From Dongia sedimenti (lineage in GTDB: Bacteria > Pseudomonadota > Alphaproteobacteria > Dongiales > Dongiaceae): 64,000 bases of DNA. The DNA is taken from positions 433,309-497,308 of the forward strand of contig JAUYVI010000007.1 of the NCBI GenBank assembly GCA_030715195.1, written 5' to 3'. The translations under genes and the position numbers were made by a program. Numbering within the stretch: the stretch's first letter is position 1; each line of letters starts with the position of its first letter. The notes under the pieces were generated by a model, which was not told where the DNA came from, ran no database searches, and saw nothing but the letters and a program-made list of their open reading frames with translations. Of the stretch, positions 18,036-26,484 are shown one piece after another.

Positions 18036-18679
18036 AGCCCCGCGGCCTGCTTCGCGATGCCCACCGCATTCTCGAACATCGCCGGCGTCAGCACGCCGGT
18101 ATTCGTGTTGTAGCGCGAGCAGTGATAGCTATCGACCAGCGTGACGCCGCATTTCAGCGCATGGATCGCGCCGTGGCCGAACTTGAACGCACTCTTCTTC
18201 TCACCCAGTGCGGACAAAGCAGCCTGGTGCGCGATCGCGCCCAGGGCCAACATCGCCTTCGCGTTGGAGGCCAGGATCTCGGGTTTGAGGAACTGGTTGC
18301 AAGTCGCGATCTCGACCGGCAACGGCTTGTTCTGCGGCGGCACGCAGCGCACCGAGTTGACGATCCGGCAGTTCACCAGCTGCAGCGTGTCGTCCGGCCG
18401 CTCCTCATAAGTGCCGCTGGCCAGCCCCAGCTTCAGCAAAGTGGCGAACAGCAGGTCGCCGGCCCAGTCGCCGGTGAACGGCCGGCCGGTGCGGTTGGCG
18501 CCGTGCAGCCCCGGCGCCAGGCCGACGATCAGCAGCTTCGCGTCATGCGGCCCGAAGCACGGCACCGGCGCGTTGAAGTAATCGGGCAAGGCCGCGCGGT
18601 TGGCGTCGCGGAAATCCTTGAGCCGCGGGCAGAGCGGGCAATCGGGACTGGGTTCCGGGATCCCGGCGGTCTCGGTCAC
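18032..18679 (-). CDS. Family 5 uracil-DNA glycosylase (UDGb type)
   Basis: 215-aa base-excision enzyme that removes uracil, and in this family also hypoxanthine, from DNA. The N-terminal CPLCPRL supplies cysteines of the Fe-S cluster, together with CVPPQNKPL and CNQFLKPEI. The active-site block is LLIVGLAPGLHGANRTGRPF then TGDWAG, and the C-terminal motif is HCSRYNTNTG. Family 5 members lack the catalytic Asp of family 1, consistent with GLAPG here. It lies 5 bp downstream of the NYN-domain gene on the same strand and is probably cotranscribed with it. Confidence 0.9.
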   Translation of the reverse strand: MTETAGIPEPSPDCPLCPRLKDFRDANRAALPDYFNAPVPCFGPHDAKLLIVGLAPGLHGANRTGRPFTGDWAGDLLFATLLKLGLASGTYEERPDDTLQLVNCRIVNSVRCVPPQNKPLPVEIATCNQFLKPEILASNAKAMLALGAIAHQAALSALGEKKSAFKFGHGAIHALKCGVTLVDSYHCSRYNTNTGVLTPAMFENAVGIAKQAAGL

Positions 18680-18684
18680 GGGCT

Positions 18685-19296
18685 TCAGGCGCCGCGATCC
18701 TCGGCGGCCGGCTCCGGCCCGGGCGCCGGCGAGGCGGCGGAGGCCGGCGCGCCGCGCGGCGCATGCTGGCGCGCGATCAGCGGCGACAGCTCTTCCAGCT
18801 CGACGAACACATCGGCCTGGCGGCGCAACTCGTCGGCGACCATCGGCGGCTGCGAGCGCGTGGTCGAGACCACCGAGACGCGGACGCCGCGGCGCTGCAC
18901 CGCCTCGACCAGGCGGCGGAAATCGCCGTCGCCGGAGAACAGCACCACGTGGTCGAGATGCGCCGACATGTCGAGCACGTCGATCGCGAGCTCGATGTCC
19001 ATGTTGCCCTTGATCTTGCGCCTTCCCATGGCGTCGGTGAATTCCTTGGTCGGCTTGGTCACCATGGTGAAGCCGTTATAGTCCAGCCAGTCCACCAGCG
19101 GGCGCAGCGGCGAATACTCCTGATCCTCGATCAGCGCCGTGTAGTAGAAGGCGCGAATGAGGCGGCACTGCTCCTGGAAATATTTCAGCAGCCGCTTGTA
19201 GTCGATGTCGAAGCCGAGCGCCCGGGCCGCGGCATGGAGATTGGCGCCGTCGATGAACAGAGCCACCCGCTCTTCGGGGTAGAACCGCGTCGTCAT
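18685..19296 (-). CDS. NYN-domain (LabA/DUF88-like) putative ribonuclease
   Basis: 203-aa protein with a PIN-like NYN nuclease domain over residues 8-165: VALFIDGANLHAAAR (first acidic residue), KGNMDIELAIDVLDMS, and VVLFSGDGDFRRLVEAVQRRG with the D-G-D-F acidic pair. All expected metal-binding acids are present. The C-terminus is a low-complexity Ala/Pro tail. Such proteins are widespread in alphaproteobacteria, and RNA cleavage is inferred from fold. It is the first gene of a two-gene unit with the uracil-DNA glycosylase and is divergent from folK. Confidence 0.88.
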   Translation of the reverse strand: MTTRFYPEERVALFIDGANLHAAARALGFDIDYKRLLKYFQEQCRLIRAFYYTALIEDQEYSPLRPLVDWLDYNGFTMVTKPTKEFTDAMGRRKIKGNMDIELAIDVLDMSAHLDHVVLFSGDGDFRRLVEAVQRRGVRVSVVSTTRSQPPMVADELRRQADVFVELEELSPLIARQHAPRGAPASAASPAPGPEPAAEDRGA

Positions 19297-19411
19297 ATGA
19301 ATTGTCCTTCCCGGAAAATCGCTTTAAGTATCGGCCGCCGCTTATGAACGGCGTGCGGCCTAGTAAAGGCAGGCGCGTTCCGCATTTCAACCGCGATTTT
19401 GACGACAGGCC

Positions 19412-19921
19412 ATGGCAAAGCGTGGAGTCTATATCGGTCTCGGCGCCAATCTGCCCAGCCCGGAACACGGCACGCCGCGCGAGACGCTCGAAGCGGCGAT
19501 CGCCGCGCTGGAGACGCATGGGCTCGCCGTCGTCGCGCGCTCGCCGCTCTATGAATCGGAACCCGTCCCAGTCTCGGATCAGCCCTGGTATCTGAACGCG
19601 GTGGTCGAGGTCGCGACCGATCGTTCGGCGCCCGAGGTGCTGGCCCTGCTGCATTCGGTTGAAAATGCCTTCGGCCGGGTCCGCGCCATCCGCAACGAGG
19701 CGCGGGTGCTGGATCTCGACCTGCTGGACCACCGTGGAACCGTGCATGCGGGGCCGGAATCGCCCGTTCTGCCGCATCCGCGTCTCGCCGATCGCGCCTT
19801 CGTGCTGCTGCCGCTCCGCGACATCGCGCCCGACTGGCGGCATCCGGTCAGCGGGCGTACCATCTCCGAACTGCTGGAATCATTGCCGGAAGGCCAGCGA
19901 ATCCGCCGCGCCGCGCGCTGA
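19412..19921 (+). CDS. folK: 2-amino-4-hydroxy-6-hydroxymethyldihydropteridine diphosphokinase
   Basis: 169-aa HPPK that pyrophosphorylates hydroxymethyl-dihydropterin in folate synthesis. VYIGLGANLPSP opens the fold; PWYLNAVVEVATD and ENAFGRVRAIRNEARVLDLD contain the substrate- and Mg-binding residues (DLDLLDH corresponds to the signature DxDxL), and the C-terminal LPHPRLADRAFVLLPL block is complete. No other folate genes are adjacent. It precedes rpoZ by 116 bp, which has its own promoter. Confidence 0.95.
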   Translation: MAKRGVYIGLGANLPSPEHGTPRETLEAAIAALETHGLAVVARSPLYESEPVPVSDQPWYLNAVVEVATDRSAPEVLALLHSVENAFGRVRAIRNEARVLDLDLLDHRGTVHAGPESPVLPHPRLADRAFVLLPLRDIAPDWRHPVSGRTISELLESLPEGQRIRRAAR

Positions 19922-19968
19922 AACACCCGTCCTGCGCCCGCTGCATGGCCTGACCCCACCCGCGTCCC

Positions 19969-19997
19969 TGGACTCAGCGGTTCATAAACAATATATT
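19969..19997 (+). promoter_or_regulatory. Probable rpoZ promoter
   Basis: TGGACT (19969-19974) and TATATT (19992-19997) are 17 bases apart in the AT-rich gap between folK and rpoZ, about 40 bases before the rpoZ ATG. The fit to a sigma-70 promoter is good except one -35 mismatch; no experimental support. Confidence 0.55.
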
Positions 19998-20037
19998 CGT
20001 TACAACAACTTGGCTTCGTTCTTGGAGATTGTCTCGA

Positions 20038-20433
20038 ATGGCACGCGTTACAGTTGAAGATTGCGTTCTGAAAGTCCCCAACCGTTTCGACCTGGTGATG
20101 GTCGCATCGCAGCGCGCGCGGGAGATCTCCGCCGGCGGTCAGCTGACCGTGGAGCGCGACAACGACAAGAACCCGGTCGTGGCGCTCCGCGAGATCGCCG
20201 ACGAGACCGTGAACATTGCCGCGCTCTCTGAATCGGTCGTGACCGGCCTGCAGAAGCATGTCGAGAACGACGAGCCGGAGGAGGAAGGCCAGGGCTTCGG
20301 CGTCGGCGCCGGCGAGGACATGCTGGCCGAGATGCAGCAGGCCCAGATCTCCGAGGAAGATGCCGAGGACGCCGACATGGCGATCGACGGCGAGTTCGAA
20401 GATGCCACCGAGGCCGAAGGCACGGAGGACTGA
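20038..20433 (+). CDS. rpoZ: RNA polymerase omega subunit
   Basis: 131-aa omega subunit that helps assemble RNA polymerase and forms one of the ppGpp binding sites. The start [20 protein letters not shown], followed by [12 protein letters not shown] and [12 protein letters not shown], is the standard omega core. The C-terminal half is acidic (Glu/Asp-rich, about 60 residues), as in other alphaproteobacteria. It directly precedes the (p)ppGpp synthetase/hydrolase gene, the conserved rpoZ-spoT pairing. Confidence 0.96.
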   Translation: MARVTVEDCVLKVPNRFDLVMVASQRAREISAGGQLTVERDNDKNPVVALREIADETVNIAALSESVVTGLQKHVENDEPEEEGQGFGVGAGEDMLAEMQQAQISEEDAEDADMAIDGEFEDATEAEGTED

Positions 20434-20494
20434 GCGCGACGAAGAGGGGCGCAAGCCTCTCGGGCTTCGTCGGTTCGGCGAGGCACTGGGATCA

Positions 20495-20539
20495 CTCGGA
20501 TCAATCGCCCTCGGGTCGATTGCGCGCGGATCGATAGCC
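20495..20539 (+). repeat. Three degenerate 15-bp tandem units before the RSH gene
   Basis: Three adjacent 15-base units (20495-20509, 20510-20524, 20525-20539) share the pattern CTCGGRTCRATNGC. In the frame that stays open into the RSH gene they would read LGSIA-LGSIA-RGSIA. They lie in the 226-bp gap between rpoZ and the RSH start at 20660. Whether they are translated is unclear; I treat them as non-coding. Confidence 0.5.
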
Positions 20540-20659
20540 GGAGGCTACAGGCGGTCGAAGCGAGCCACGGATCAGACTCTCGGCGTCTCGCAGCAGGACG
20601 CGGCCGGCAAAGCCGGAACGGTGGCGAAGGCCACCCGGGAGTTTGGTGCTGAAGTGTCG

Positions 20660-22810
20660 ATGATTCGTCAGTTCGAGCTGGTCGAGCGAGTCAAGGCCTA
20701 CGATCCAGGCGCAGATGAGGACACCCTCAACCGCGCCTATGTTTTTTCGATGAAGGCGCACGGCTCGCAATCGCGGGCTTCCGGCGATCCCTATTTCTCC
20801 CATCCGCTCGGCGTGGCCGAAATCCTGACGCGCCTCAAGCTCGACACCGCCTCGATCGTCACCGGCCTGCTGCACGACACCGTCGAGGATACCGAGGCCA
20901 CGCTCGAGGAGATCGAGGAGCTGTTCGGCCCGGAGATCGGCCGTCTGGTCGACGGCGTCACCAAGCTTTCGCGCCTCGAGCTGCAATCCGACAACACCAA
21001 GCATGCCGAGAACTTCCGCAAGCTGGTGCTGGCGATGTCGAACGACATCCGGGTGCTGCTGGTGAAGCTCGCCGACCGTCTGCACAACATGCAGACCCTG
21101 CATTTCATCAAGGACCCGGACAAGCGCCGCCGCATCGCGGTCGAGACCATGGAGATCTATGCGCCGCTGGCCGAGCGCATGGGCATGCACCAGCTGAAGG
21201 ACGAGTTGGAGAACCTCGCCTTCGCCGAGGTCAATCCGGACGCCTATCAGTCGATCACCCAGCGCCTGCAGTTCCTGCGCGAGCAGGGCACCGACCTCAG
21301 CAACAAGGTCGTCGCGGAACTGGAGAAAGTGCTGAAGGAGCAGGGTGTCGCCTGCACGGTTTCCGGCCGCGAGAAGACGCCTTATTCGATCTGGCGCAAG
21401 ATGCAGAAGAAGCAGGTCGAGTTCGAGCAGCTCTCGGACATCATGGCCTTCCGCGTCATGGTCGAGGACGTGCCGGCCTGCTACCAGGCACTGGGCGTGC
21501 TGCACAGCAGCTATTCGATGATCCCCGGCCGCTTCAAGGATTTCATCTCGACCCCGAAGCCGAACGACTACCAGTCGCTGCACACCGGCATCATCGGCCC
21601 GCACCGCTTGCGCATCGAGGTGCAGATCCGCACCCGCCAGATGCATGAGGTCGCCGAGATGGGCGTCGCCGCGCATTGGGGTTACAAGCAGGGCCTGGAG
21701 AAGATCGACGGCAGGCAATACCGCTGGCTGCGTGAGCTGCTGGACATTCTGGAGCACGCCTCCGGACCGGAGGAGTTCCTCGAGCACACCAAGCTCGAGA
21801 TGTTCCAGGACCAGGTGTTCTGCTTCTCGCCGAAGGGCGATCTCATCGCGCTGCCGCGCGGCGCCTGCCCGGTCGATTTCGCCTATGCGGTCCATTCCGA
21901 GATCGGCGACCGCTGCGTCGGCGCCAAGATCAACGGCCGCATCGTGCCGCTGCGGACCGTGCTCACCAACGGCGACCAGGTGGAGATCGTGACCTCCAGG
22001 GCGCAGACGCCCTCGCCGACCTGGGAGCGCTTCGTCGTCACCGGCAAGGCCCGCGCCTGCATCCGCCGCTTCATCCGCACCCAGCAGCGTACCCAGTATA
22101 TCGAACTGGGCCGCGCGCTGCTGCAGAAGGAATTCCAGCACGGCGGCTACGAGTATTCCGACAAGGCGATCGACGGCGTCCTGAAGAAGTACAAGGCCGA
22201 GAACGCCGAGGACCTGATCGCGCAAGTGGGCGAAGGCCTGGTCACCGCGCGCGAAGTCATGGTCGCGGTCTTCCCCGGCTCGCGCACCCCGGCCTCGCCG
22301 ACCGAGAAGATCGTGCCGATCGGCCGCCAGCGCCAGAAGGCCAAGGGCGGCGCCTTCGCGCTGCCGATCCGCGGCCTCATCCCCGGCATGGCGGTGCATT
22401 TCGCCGGCTGCTGCCATCCGCTGCCCGGCGACCGCATCGTCGGCATCGTGACCACCGGCAAGGGCGTCACCATCCACACCATCGACTGCGAAACCCTGGA
22501 AGGCTTCGCCGACACGCCGGAGCGCTGGATCGACGTCTCCTGGGAAAAGGATTCCGAGGGCGATGACAGCTTCCACACCGGCCGCCTCAACGTGGTGATC
22601 GCCAATCAGCTCGGTTCCTTGGGTTCCTTGACGACGGTGATCGGCAAGAACAACGGCAACATCATGAACCTGAAGATCGTCAACCGGTCCCAGGACTTCT
22701 TCGAGATCCTGATCGACGTCGAGGTGAAGGACGTGAAGCACCTCACCAACATCATCGCCGCCCTGCGCGCGACACCCAGCATCAACTCGGTCGAACGCGC
22801 CCGCGGTTGA
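20660..22810 (+). CDS. Bifunctional (p)ppGpp synthetase/hydrolase (RelA/SpoT homologue)
   Basis: 716-aa long RSH enzyme controlling the stringent response. The HD hydrolase domain has the YFSHPLGVAEIL and LLHDTVEDT motifs (about residues 40-75) and the LADRLHNM block. The synthetase domain shows PNDYQSLHTG and EMGVAAHWGYK. TGS follows (VFCFSPKGDLIALPRGA, near 390), then a helical/zinc-finger region with HFAGCCHPLPGD and a C-terminal ACT domain ending SINSVERARG. Both catalytic halves look intact, as expected for the single Rsh of alphaproteobacteria. The frame is open upstream into rpoZ; ATG 20660 matches the usual family start. Confidence 0.95.
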   Translation: MIRQFELVERVKAYDPGADEDTLNRAYVFSMKAHGSQSRASGDPYFSHPLGVAEILTRLKLDTASIVTGLLHDTVEDTEATLEEIEELFGPEIGRLVDGVTKLSRLELQSDNTKHAENFRKLVLAMSNDIRVLLVKLADRLHNMQTLHFIKDPDKRRRIAVETMEIYAPLAERMGMHQLKDELENLAFAEVNPDAYQSITQRLQFLREQGTDLSNKVVAELEKVLKEQGVACTVSGREKTPYSIWRKMQKKQVEFEQLSDIMAFRVMVEDVPACYQALGVLHSSYSMIPGRFKDFISTPKPNDYQSLHTGIIGPHRLRIEVQIRTRQMHEVAEMGVAAHWGYKQGLEKIDGRQYRWLRELLDILEHASGPEEFLEHTKLEMFQDQVFCFSPKGDLIALPRGACPVDFAYAVHSEIGDRCVGAKINGRIVPLRTVLTNGDQVEIVTSRAQTPSPTWERFVVTGKARACIRRFIRTQQRTQYIELGRALLQKEFQHGGYEYSDKAIDGVLKKYKAENAEDLIAQVGEGLVTAREVMVAVFPGSRTPASPTEKIVPIGRQRQKAKGGAFALPIRGLIPGMAVHFAGCCHPLPGDRIVGIVTTGKGVTIHTIDCETLEGFADTPERWIDVSWEKDSEGDDSFHTGRLNVVIANQLGSLGSLTTVIGKNNGNIMNLKIVNRSQDFFEILIDVEVKDVKHLTNIIAALRATPSINSVERARG

Positions 22811-22858
22811 CCGCTGCGGCTAGCGCCCAACCGCGCTCCACAATTGCTGTCAGACTCC

Positions 22859-22943
22859 GTCATCCCCGGACTTGGTCCGGGGATCCACGCCTTTCTTTCT
22901 TCACGCCCCAAGGCGTGGATCCCCGCGCCTAGCGCGGGGACGA
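22859..22943. repeat. Palindromic intergenic repeat, copy A
   Basis: First of five related elements. It begins GTCATCCCCGGACTTGGTCC and ends in a GGGGACGAC arm, with an inner inverted pair GGGGATCCACGCCTT ... AAGGCGTGGATCCCC, so the transcript could fold into a long cruciform-like hairpin. It lies between the RSH gene and the aldo/keto reductase gene and may also act as a terminator. Related copies are at 24400, 35043, 36106 and 37847. Confidence 0.85.
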
Positions 22944-22986
22944 CGATCGAGTATATTACCGCGACGTCATTCAAGGAGACCCCACC

Positions 22987-23973
22987 ATGCAGCACCGCCC
23001 CTTCAGCCGCACCGGCTGGCAGGTCAATCCGATCGGGTTCGGCGCTTGGGCGATCGGCGCGGATTGGGGCGCGGTCTCCGATCGTGACGCCGAGGCGGCG
23101 CTGAACGCGGCGCTCGACAAGGGTGTCAACTTCATCGACACCGCCGATGTCTACGGCATGGGCCGTTCGGAGAAGCTGATCGCCAAGGTGCTCAAATCCC
23201 GCGGCGGCAAGAAAGATATCATTGTCCCCACCAAGGCCGGTCGCAAGCTGCAGCCGCATGTGGCCGAGGGCTACACGATCCAGGCGATCACCGGCTTCGT
23301 CGAACAGTCGCTGAAGAACCTCGAAGTCGATGCGCTCGACGTGCTGCAGCTCCACTGCCCGCCGACCCCGGTCTATTCCAACACCGCTTTGTTCGACGGG
23401 CTGGAGAAACTGGTGCAAGCCGGCAAGCTCAAATACTACGGCGTCAGCGTCCAGGACGTGGACGAGGCGATCAAGGCGATGGACTACCCGATCGTCAGCA
23501 TCCAGATCATCTTCAACATGCTGCGCCAGAAGCCGATCGACAAACTCTTCGATCTCGCCAAGCGGAAGAACGTCGCGATCATCGCCCGTGTGCCGCTCGC
23601 CAGCGGCCTGCTCACCGGCAAGATGAAGTCGGATACCAGGTTCGGCCAGGACGATCACCGCAACTACAACATCCACGGCGCGGCCTTCGACGTCGGCGAG
23701 ACCTTCTCCGGCGTGCCCTATGACGTCGGCCTCGCCGCGGTCGAGAAGCTGCGGCCGCTCGTTCCCGGCGGCACCACCATGGCGGCCATGGCGCTCCGCT
23801 GGATCCTGATGTTCGACGCCGTCACCGTCGCGATCCCCGGCGCCAAGAACGTGCAACAGGCCGAGAGCAACGTCGCGGCCGGCGATCTTCCGGCGCTCAC
23901 CAAAGAGCAGATGGAGGCGGTGAAGCAGGTCTACGACGCCGACATCCGTCCCCTGGTGCATCACCGCTGGTAG
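22987..23973 (+). CDS. Aldo/keto reductase
   Basis: 328-aa NADPH-dependent oxidoreductase of the AKR superfamily (TIM barrel). The catalytic tetrad is visible: Asp and Tyr in [14 protein letters not shown], Lys in VPTKAGRKL, and His in VLQLHCPP. The C-terminal cofactor site is [15 protein letters not shown]. The sequence resembles the general-stress/YghZ-like AKR group; the substrate is not predictable. GGAGACCCCACC precedes ATG 22987. It occupies the place where many alphaproteobacteria carry pdxJ (between RSH and acpS). Confidence 0.93.
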   Translation: MQHRPFSRTGWQVNPIGFGAWAIGADWGAVSDRDAEAALNAALDKGVNFIDTADVYGMGRSEKLIAKVLKSRGGKKDIIVPTKAGRKLQPHVAEGYTIQAITGFVEQSLKNLEVDALDVLQLHCPPTPVYSNTALFDGLEKLVQAGKLKYYGVSVQDVDEAIKAMDYPIVSIQIIFNMLRQKPIDKLFDLAKRKNVAIIARVPLASGLLTGKMKSDTRFGQDDHRNYNIHGAAFDVGETFSGVPYDVGLAAVEKLRPLVPGGTTMAAMALRWILMFDAVTVAIPGAKNVQQAESNVAAGDLPALTKEQMEAVKQVYDADIRPLVHHRW

Positions 23974-23980
23974 GCGCGCA

Positions 23981-24379
23981 ATGATTATCGGCATCGGCAA
24001 CGACATCATCGACATCCGGCGCATCGAAAAGACCATCGCGCGCTTCGGCGACAAGTTCATCCAGCGCATCTTCACCGAGGTCGAGCAGAAGAAGTCCGAC
24101 CGCCGCGCCAACCGCGCCGCCTCCTACGCCAAGCGCTATGCCGCGAAGGAGGCCTGCTCGAAGGCGCTCGGCACCGGCTTTCGCGCCGGCGTCTTCTGGA
24201 AGGACATGGGCGTCGTGAACCTGCCGAGCGGCAAGCCGACCATGGCCTTGACCGGCGGCGCGCTCGAACGCCTGAAAGCCATCACCCCGCCCGGCATGGT
24301 CCCGCAGATCGACGTGTCGATCACCGACGAGGAAGAGATGGCCTACGTGATCGTGATCATCTCGGCCAACCCGGCCTAA
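23981..24379 (+). CDS. acpS: Holo-[acyl-carrier-protein] synthase
   Basis: 132-aa phosphopantetheinyl transferase that activates ACP for fatty acid synthesis. [16 protein letters not shown] carries the Mg-binding Asp, FTEVEQKK follows, and [17 protein letters not shown] carries the catalytic Glu; the C-terminal LSITDEEE-like block is present as [15 protein letters not shown]. It lies 7 bp after the aldo/keto reductase gene. The order acpS ... lepB-rnc-era-recO is conserved in Rhodospirillales. Confidence 0.95.
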   Translation: MIIGIGNDIIDIRRIEKTIARFGDKFIQRIFTEVEQKKSDRRANRAASYAKRYAAKEACSKALGTGFRAGVFWKDMGVVNLPSGKPTMALTGGALERLKAITPPGMVPQIDVSITDEEEMAYVIVIISANPA

Positions 24380-24399
24380 GCTCGATGTCCAACATATAA

Positions 24400-24493
24400 C
24401 TCCGTCATCCCGGCGCTAGGCGCCGGGACCCACGCCTTGGGGCTCGAAGACTGAAAGGCGTGGATCCCGGGACCAAGTCCCGGGATGACGGAG
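24400..24493. repeat. Palindromic intergenic repeat, copy B
   Basis: The most complete copy. Its ends are an exact 14-base inverted repeat, CTCCGTCATCCCGG at the left and CCGGGATGACGGAG at the right, and it holds the inner pair CCACGCCTT / AAGGCGTGG. An extra local palindrome CCCGGCGCTAGGCGCCGGG is near the left end. The right arm contains the ATG (24485) used by the GIY-YIG gene. Confidence 0.9.
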
Positions 24494-24835
24494 CTTGTGG
24501 AGGCCTCTGAGTACCTCTGGACACGTCGCGTTGGTCGCGCAACCATCCAGTATGGGGGCTGGGTTTACATCATGACCAACAGGCGCAACGGCACGCTCTA
24601 CGTCGGCGTGACGTCACGAATGGCGGCACGGGCGTGGGAACACAGGACCGGGGCTGTTCCGGGTTTCACGAAGAAGTACGGTTTGAAACTGCTGGTCTAC
24701 GCCGAGCCGCATGACCGGATCGAAGCCGCTATCCATCGCGAGAAGGCAATCAAGAACTGGACGCGGGCCAGGAAGGTGCGCCTGATCGAATCCGCGAATC
24801 CGGACTGGAAAGATCTCTACGACCAAATCCTCTGA
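24485..24835 (+). CDS. GIY-YIG nuclease domain protein (UPF0213-like)
   Basis: 116-aa protein with a single GIY-YIG domain: GGWVYIMTNRRNGTLYVGVT supplies the two Tyr elements (VYI and YVG), with Arg in RAWEHR and the conserved Lys/Glu further on (AIHREKAIKNWTRARKVRLI). Such single-domain proteins are related to UvrC-N and homing endonucleases; the biological role is undefined and they occur in many copies in some alphaproteobacteria. The only ATG that covers the whole domain is inside the right arm of palindromic repeat copy B; GTG 24497 is the alternative. The gene is inserted between acpS and crcB. Confidence 0.85.
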   Translation: MTELVEASEYLWTRRVGRATIQYGGWVYIMTNRRNGTLYVGVTSRMAARAWEHRTGAVPGFTKKYGLKLLVYAEPHDRIEAAIHREKAIKNWTRARKVRLIESANPDWKDLYDQIL

Positions 24836-24890
24836 CGGCGTCTCTCGTTCTCGCCACCCTCCGGAGTGAGAAGATGAAGCCGCCGCATCC

Positions 24891-25286
24891 TTACCCCCAC
24901 ACCGCCTTCGCCACCGCCAGTGCGACAAACACCGCTGCCAGCGACCCCGCGACCGACACCGCCACATACAGCGCGGCACCGCCCATCGCGCCGCGCTCCC
25001 ACAGCATGGCGAAATCCAGCGAGAAGGCGGAGAACGTGGTGAAGCCGCCGAGCACGCCGGTGGTCAGGAACAGGCGCCAGTGCTGGCTCATCTGCCCGAA
25101 CACGCCATCGCCGCCGCGGAAGGTGAAGTAGCCGGCGATCAGCCCCATCAGCAGCGATCCCACGATGTTGATCGTCATGGTCGCATAGGGAAAATCCGCG
25201 CCGGCCAGCCGCAGTCCCAGCGTATTGACGCCGTGGCGCAATGCGCCGCCGATCCCGGCACCGAGAAACACGATCGCATAGAGCAT
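24891..25286 (-). CDS. crcB: Fluoride ion channel CrcB
   Basis: 131-aa inner-membrane protein of the Fluc family, which exports fluoride as a dual-topology dimer. Four helices; GAGIGGALRHGVN, the NIVGSLLMGL segment with the pore Asn, and GGFTTFSAFSLD with the Phe-box and Ser/Thr pore residues are all present. A start at ATG 25286 with AGGAG just before is right; the open frame upstream is leader RNA containing a fluoride riboswitch about 105 bases from the ATG. The gene runs against the lepB operon direction. Confidence 0.96.
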   Translation of the reverse strand: MLYAIVFLGAGIGGALRHGVNTLGLRLAGADFPYATMTINIVGSLLMGLIAGYFTFRGGDGVFGQMSQHWRLFLTTGVLGGFTTFSAFSLDFAMLWERGAMGGAALYVAVSVAGSLAAVFVALAVAKAVWG

Positions 25287-25390
25287 TCGGAACTCCTCAT
25301 CCTGGCCGCGCGGAAACGCGGCGAAATTTCGCGACACGGGTGAGGGCAGGGGGAGAAGTTTCGGACAGACTCCCACCGTGCCAGCATCGC

Positions 25391-25475
25391 CCGGTAGGAG
25401 CCATCAGCCGCGACGTTTTCGTTGCGGCGGTTCGGCGGCCGGCAGAATGGCCGCCCGGGGGACTCCATCCCCGTC
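25391..25475 (-). promoter_or_regulatory. Fluoride riboswitch (crcB motif)
   Basis: On the minus strand the leader of crcB contains GGGGATGGAGTCCCC (25472-25458) and, about 55 bases later, CTGATGGCTCCTACC (25407-25393). These are the two conserved halves of the crcB-motif aptamer, including the ATGGAGT pseudoknot part and the CTGATGGCTCC part; the middle holds a variable GC-rich stem. The element would turn on crcB when fluoride is bound. Boundaries are approximate. Confidence 0.9.
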
Positions 25476-25612
25476 GCCCGGAAGCTAACGGAGCCATGTA
25501 GCCCTGTCAAAGCGGCCCTGATGCATGGGCCGGGCCGGAATCGCCCGCCCGGCTTGACTTTCCGCAGGGCGGATGGCTTGATCCGCCGGAACCGCCCAGG
25601 AGCCCTCGGCGC

Positions 25613-26452
25613 ATGGAAAAACCGGAACGGAAACAACAAGTTATGGCGAAACCTGAGTCCGGCAGTCTCCGTGAGACCTGGGAACTCGCCAAGACCCTGT
25701 TCTGGGCCATCGTCATTGCCATCGGCGTCCGCACCTTCGCCTTCGAGCCGTTCAACATCCCCTCGGGCTCGATGATCCCGACGCTTTTGATCGGCGATTA
25801 TCTGTTCGTCTCGAAGACCGCCTACGGCTACAGCAAGTATTCCTTCCCCTGGGGCCTGGCGCCGTTCGAGGGCCGGGTCTGGGAGGGCGCGCCGAAGCGC
25901 GGCGACGTGGTGGTGTTCCGTCCGCCCGGCGATCCCGACACCGATTTCATCAAGCGCGTGATCGGCCTGCCCGGCGACCGCGTCCAGATGAAGCAGGGCG
26001 TTCTCTACATCAACGGCACCGCGGTCGAGCGCAAGCGGATCGAGGACTTCCAGTACAACGCCACCGAGGGCTCGGCCGGCCAGCCCGTGCCGCAGTATCT
26101 CGAGACCCTGCCGGGCGGCGTCACCCATCCGATCATCGAGACCCAGGGCGACACCGGCCAGTACGACAACACACCGGTCTATGTCGTGCCCCAGGGCGAC
26201 TACTTCATGATGGGCGACAACCGCGACAACTCGAATGACAGCCGGGTCTGGCGCGGCTTCATGCCGCCCAACGCGGATCAGGAGATCAGCGACCCGGCCC
26301 TGCTCGACAAGGTCGGCTTCGTGCCGGCGCAGAACCTGATCGGCCCGGCCAAGATTCTGTTCTGGTCCTACGACGACTCCTTCAAGTTCACCAATCCGAT
26401 CACCTGGGTCACCGCGCTTCGCTGGCAGCGACTCTTGAACCTCATCGACTGA
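25613..26452 (+). CDS. lepB: Signal peptidase I
   Basis: 279-aa membrane serine protease that removes signal peptides from exported proteins. One N-terminal membrane helix (TLFWAIVIAIGVRTFAF) is followed by the catalytic box FNIPSGSMIPTL with Ser53, the lysine box DFIKRVIGLPGDRV with Lys114, and the late MMGDNRDNSNDSR motif. Length is normal for alphaproteobacteria. It starts the run lepB-rnc-era-(…)-recO. Its upstream region is shared with the divergent crcB and riboswitch. Confidence 0.96.
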   Translation: MEKPERKQQVMAKPESGSLRETWELAKTLFWAIVIAIGVRTFAFEPFNIPSGSMIPTLLIGDYLFVSKTAYGYSKYSFPWGLAPFEGRVWEGAPKRGDVVVFRPPGDPDTDFIKRVIGLPGDRVQMKQGVLYINGTAVERKRIEDFQYNATEGSAGQPVPQYLETLPGGVTHPIIETQGDTGQYDNTPVYVVPQGDYFMMGDNRDNSNDSRVWRGFMPPNADQEISDPALLDKVGFVPAQNLIGPAKILFWSYDDSFKFTNPITWVTALRWQRLLNLID

Positions 26453-26484
26453 GTCCCGGCAGTCGGATGACAGGGGGCGGGACC

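Noticed and set aside
20501..22741. Long antisense frame opposite the RSH gene
   Set aside because: Same reason: composition-driven open frame, while the plus strand encodes an intact RSH enzyme.
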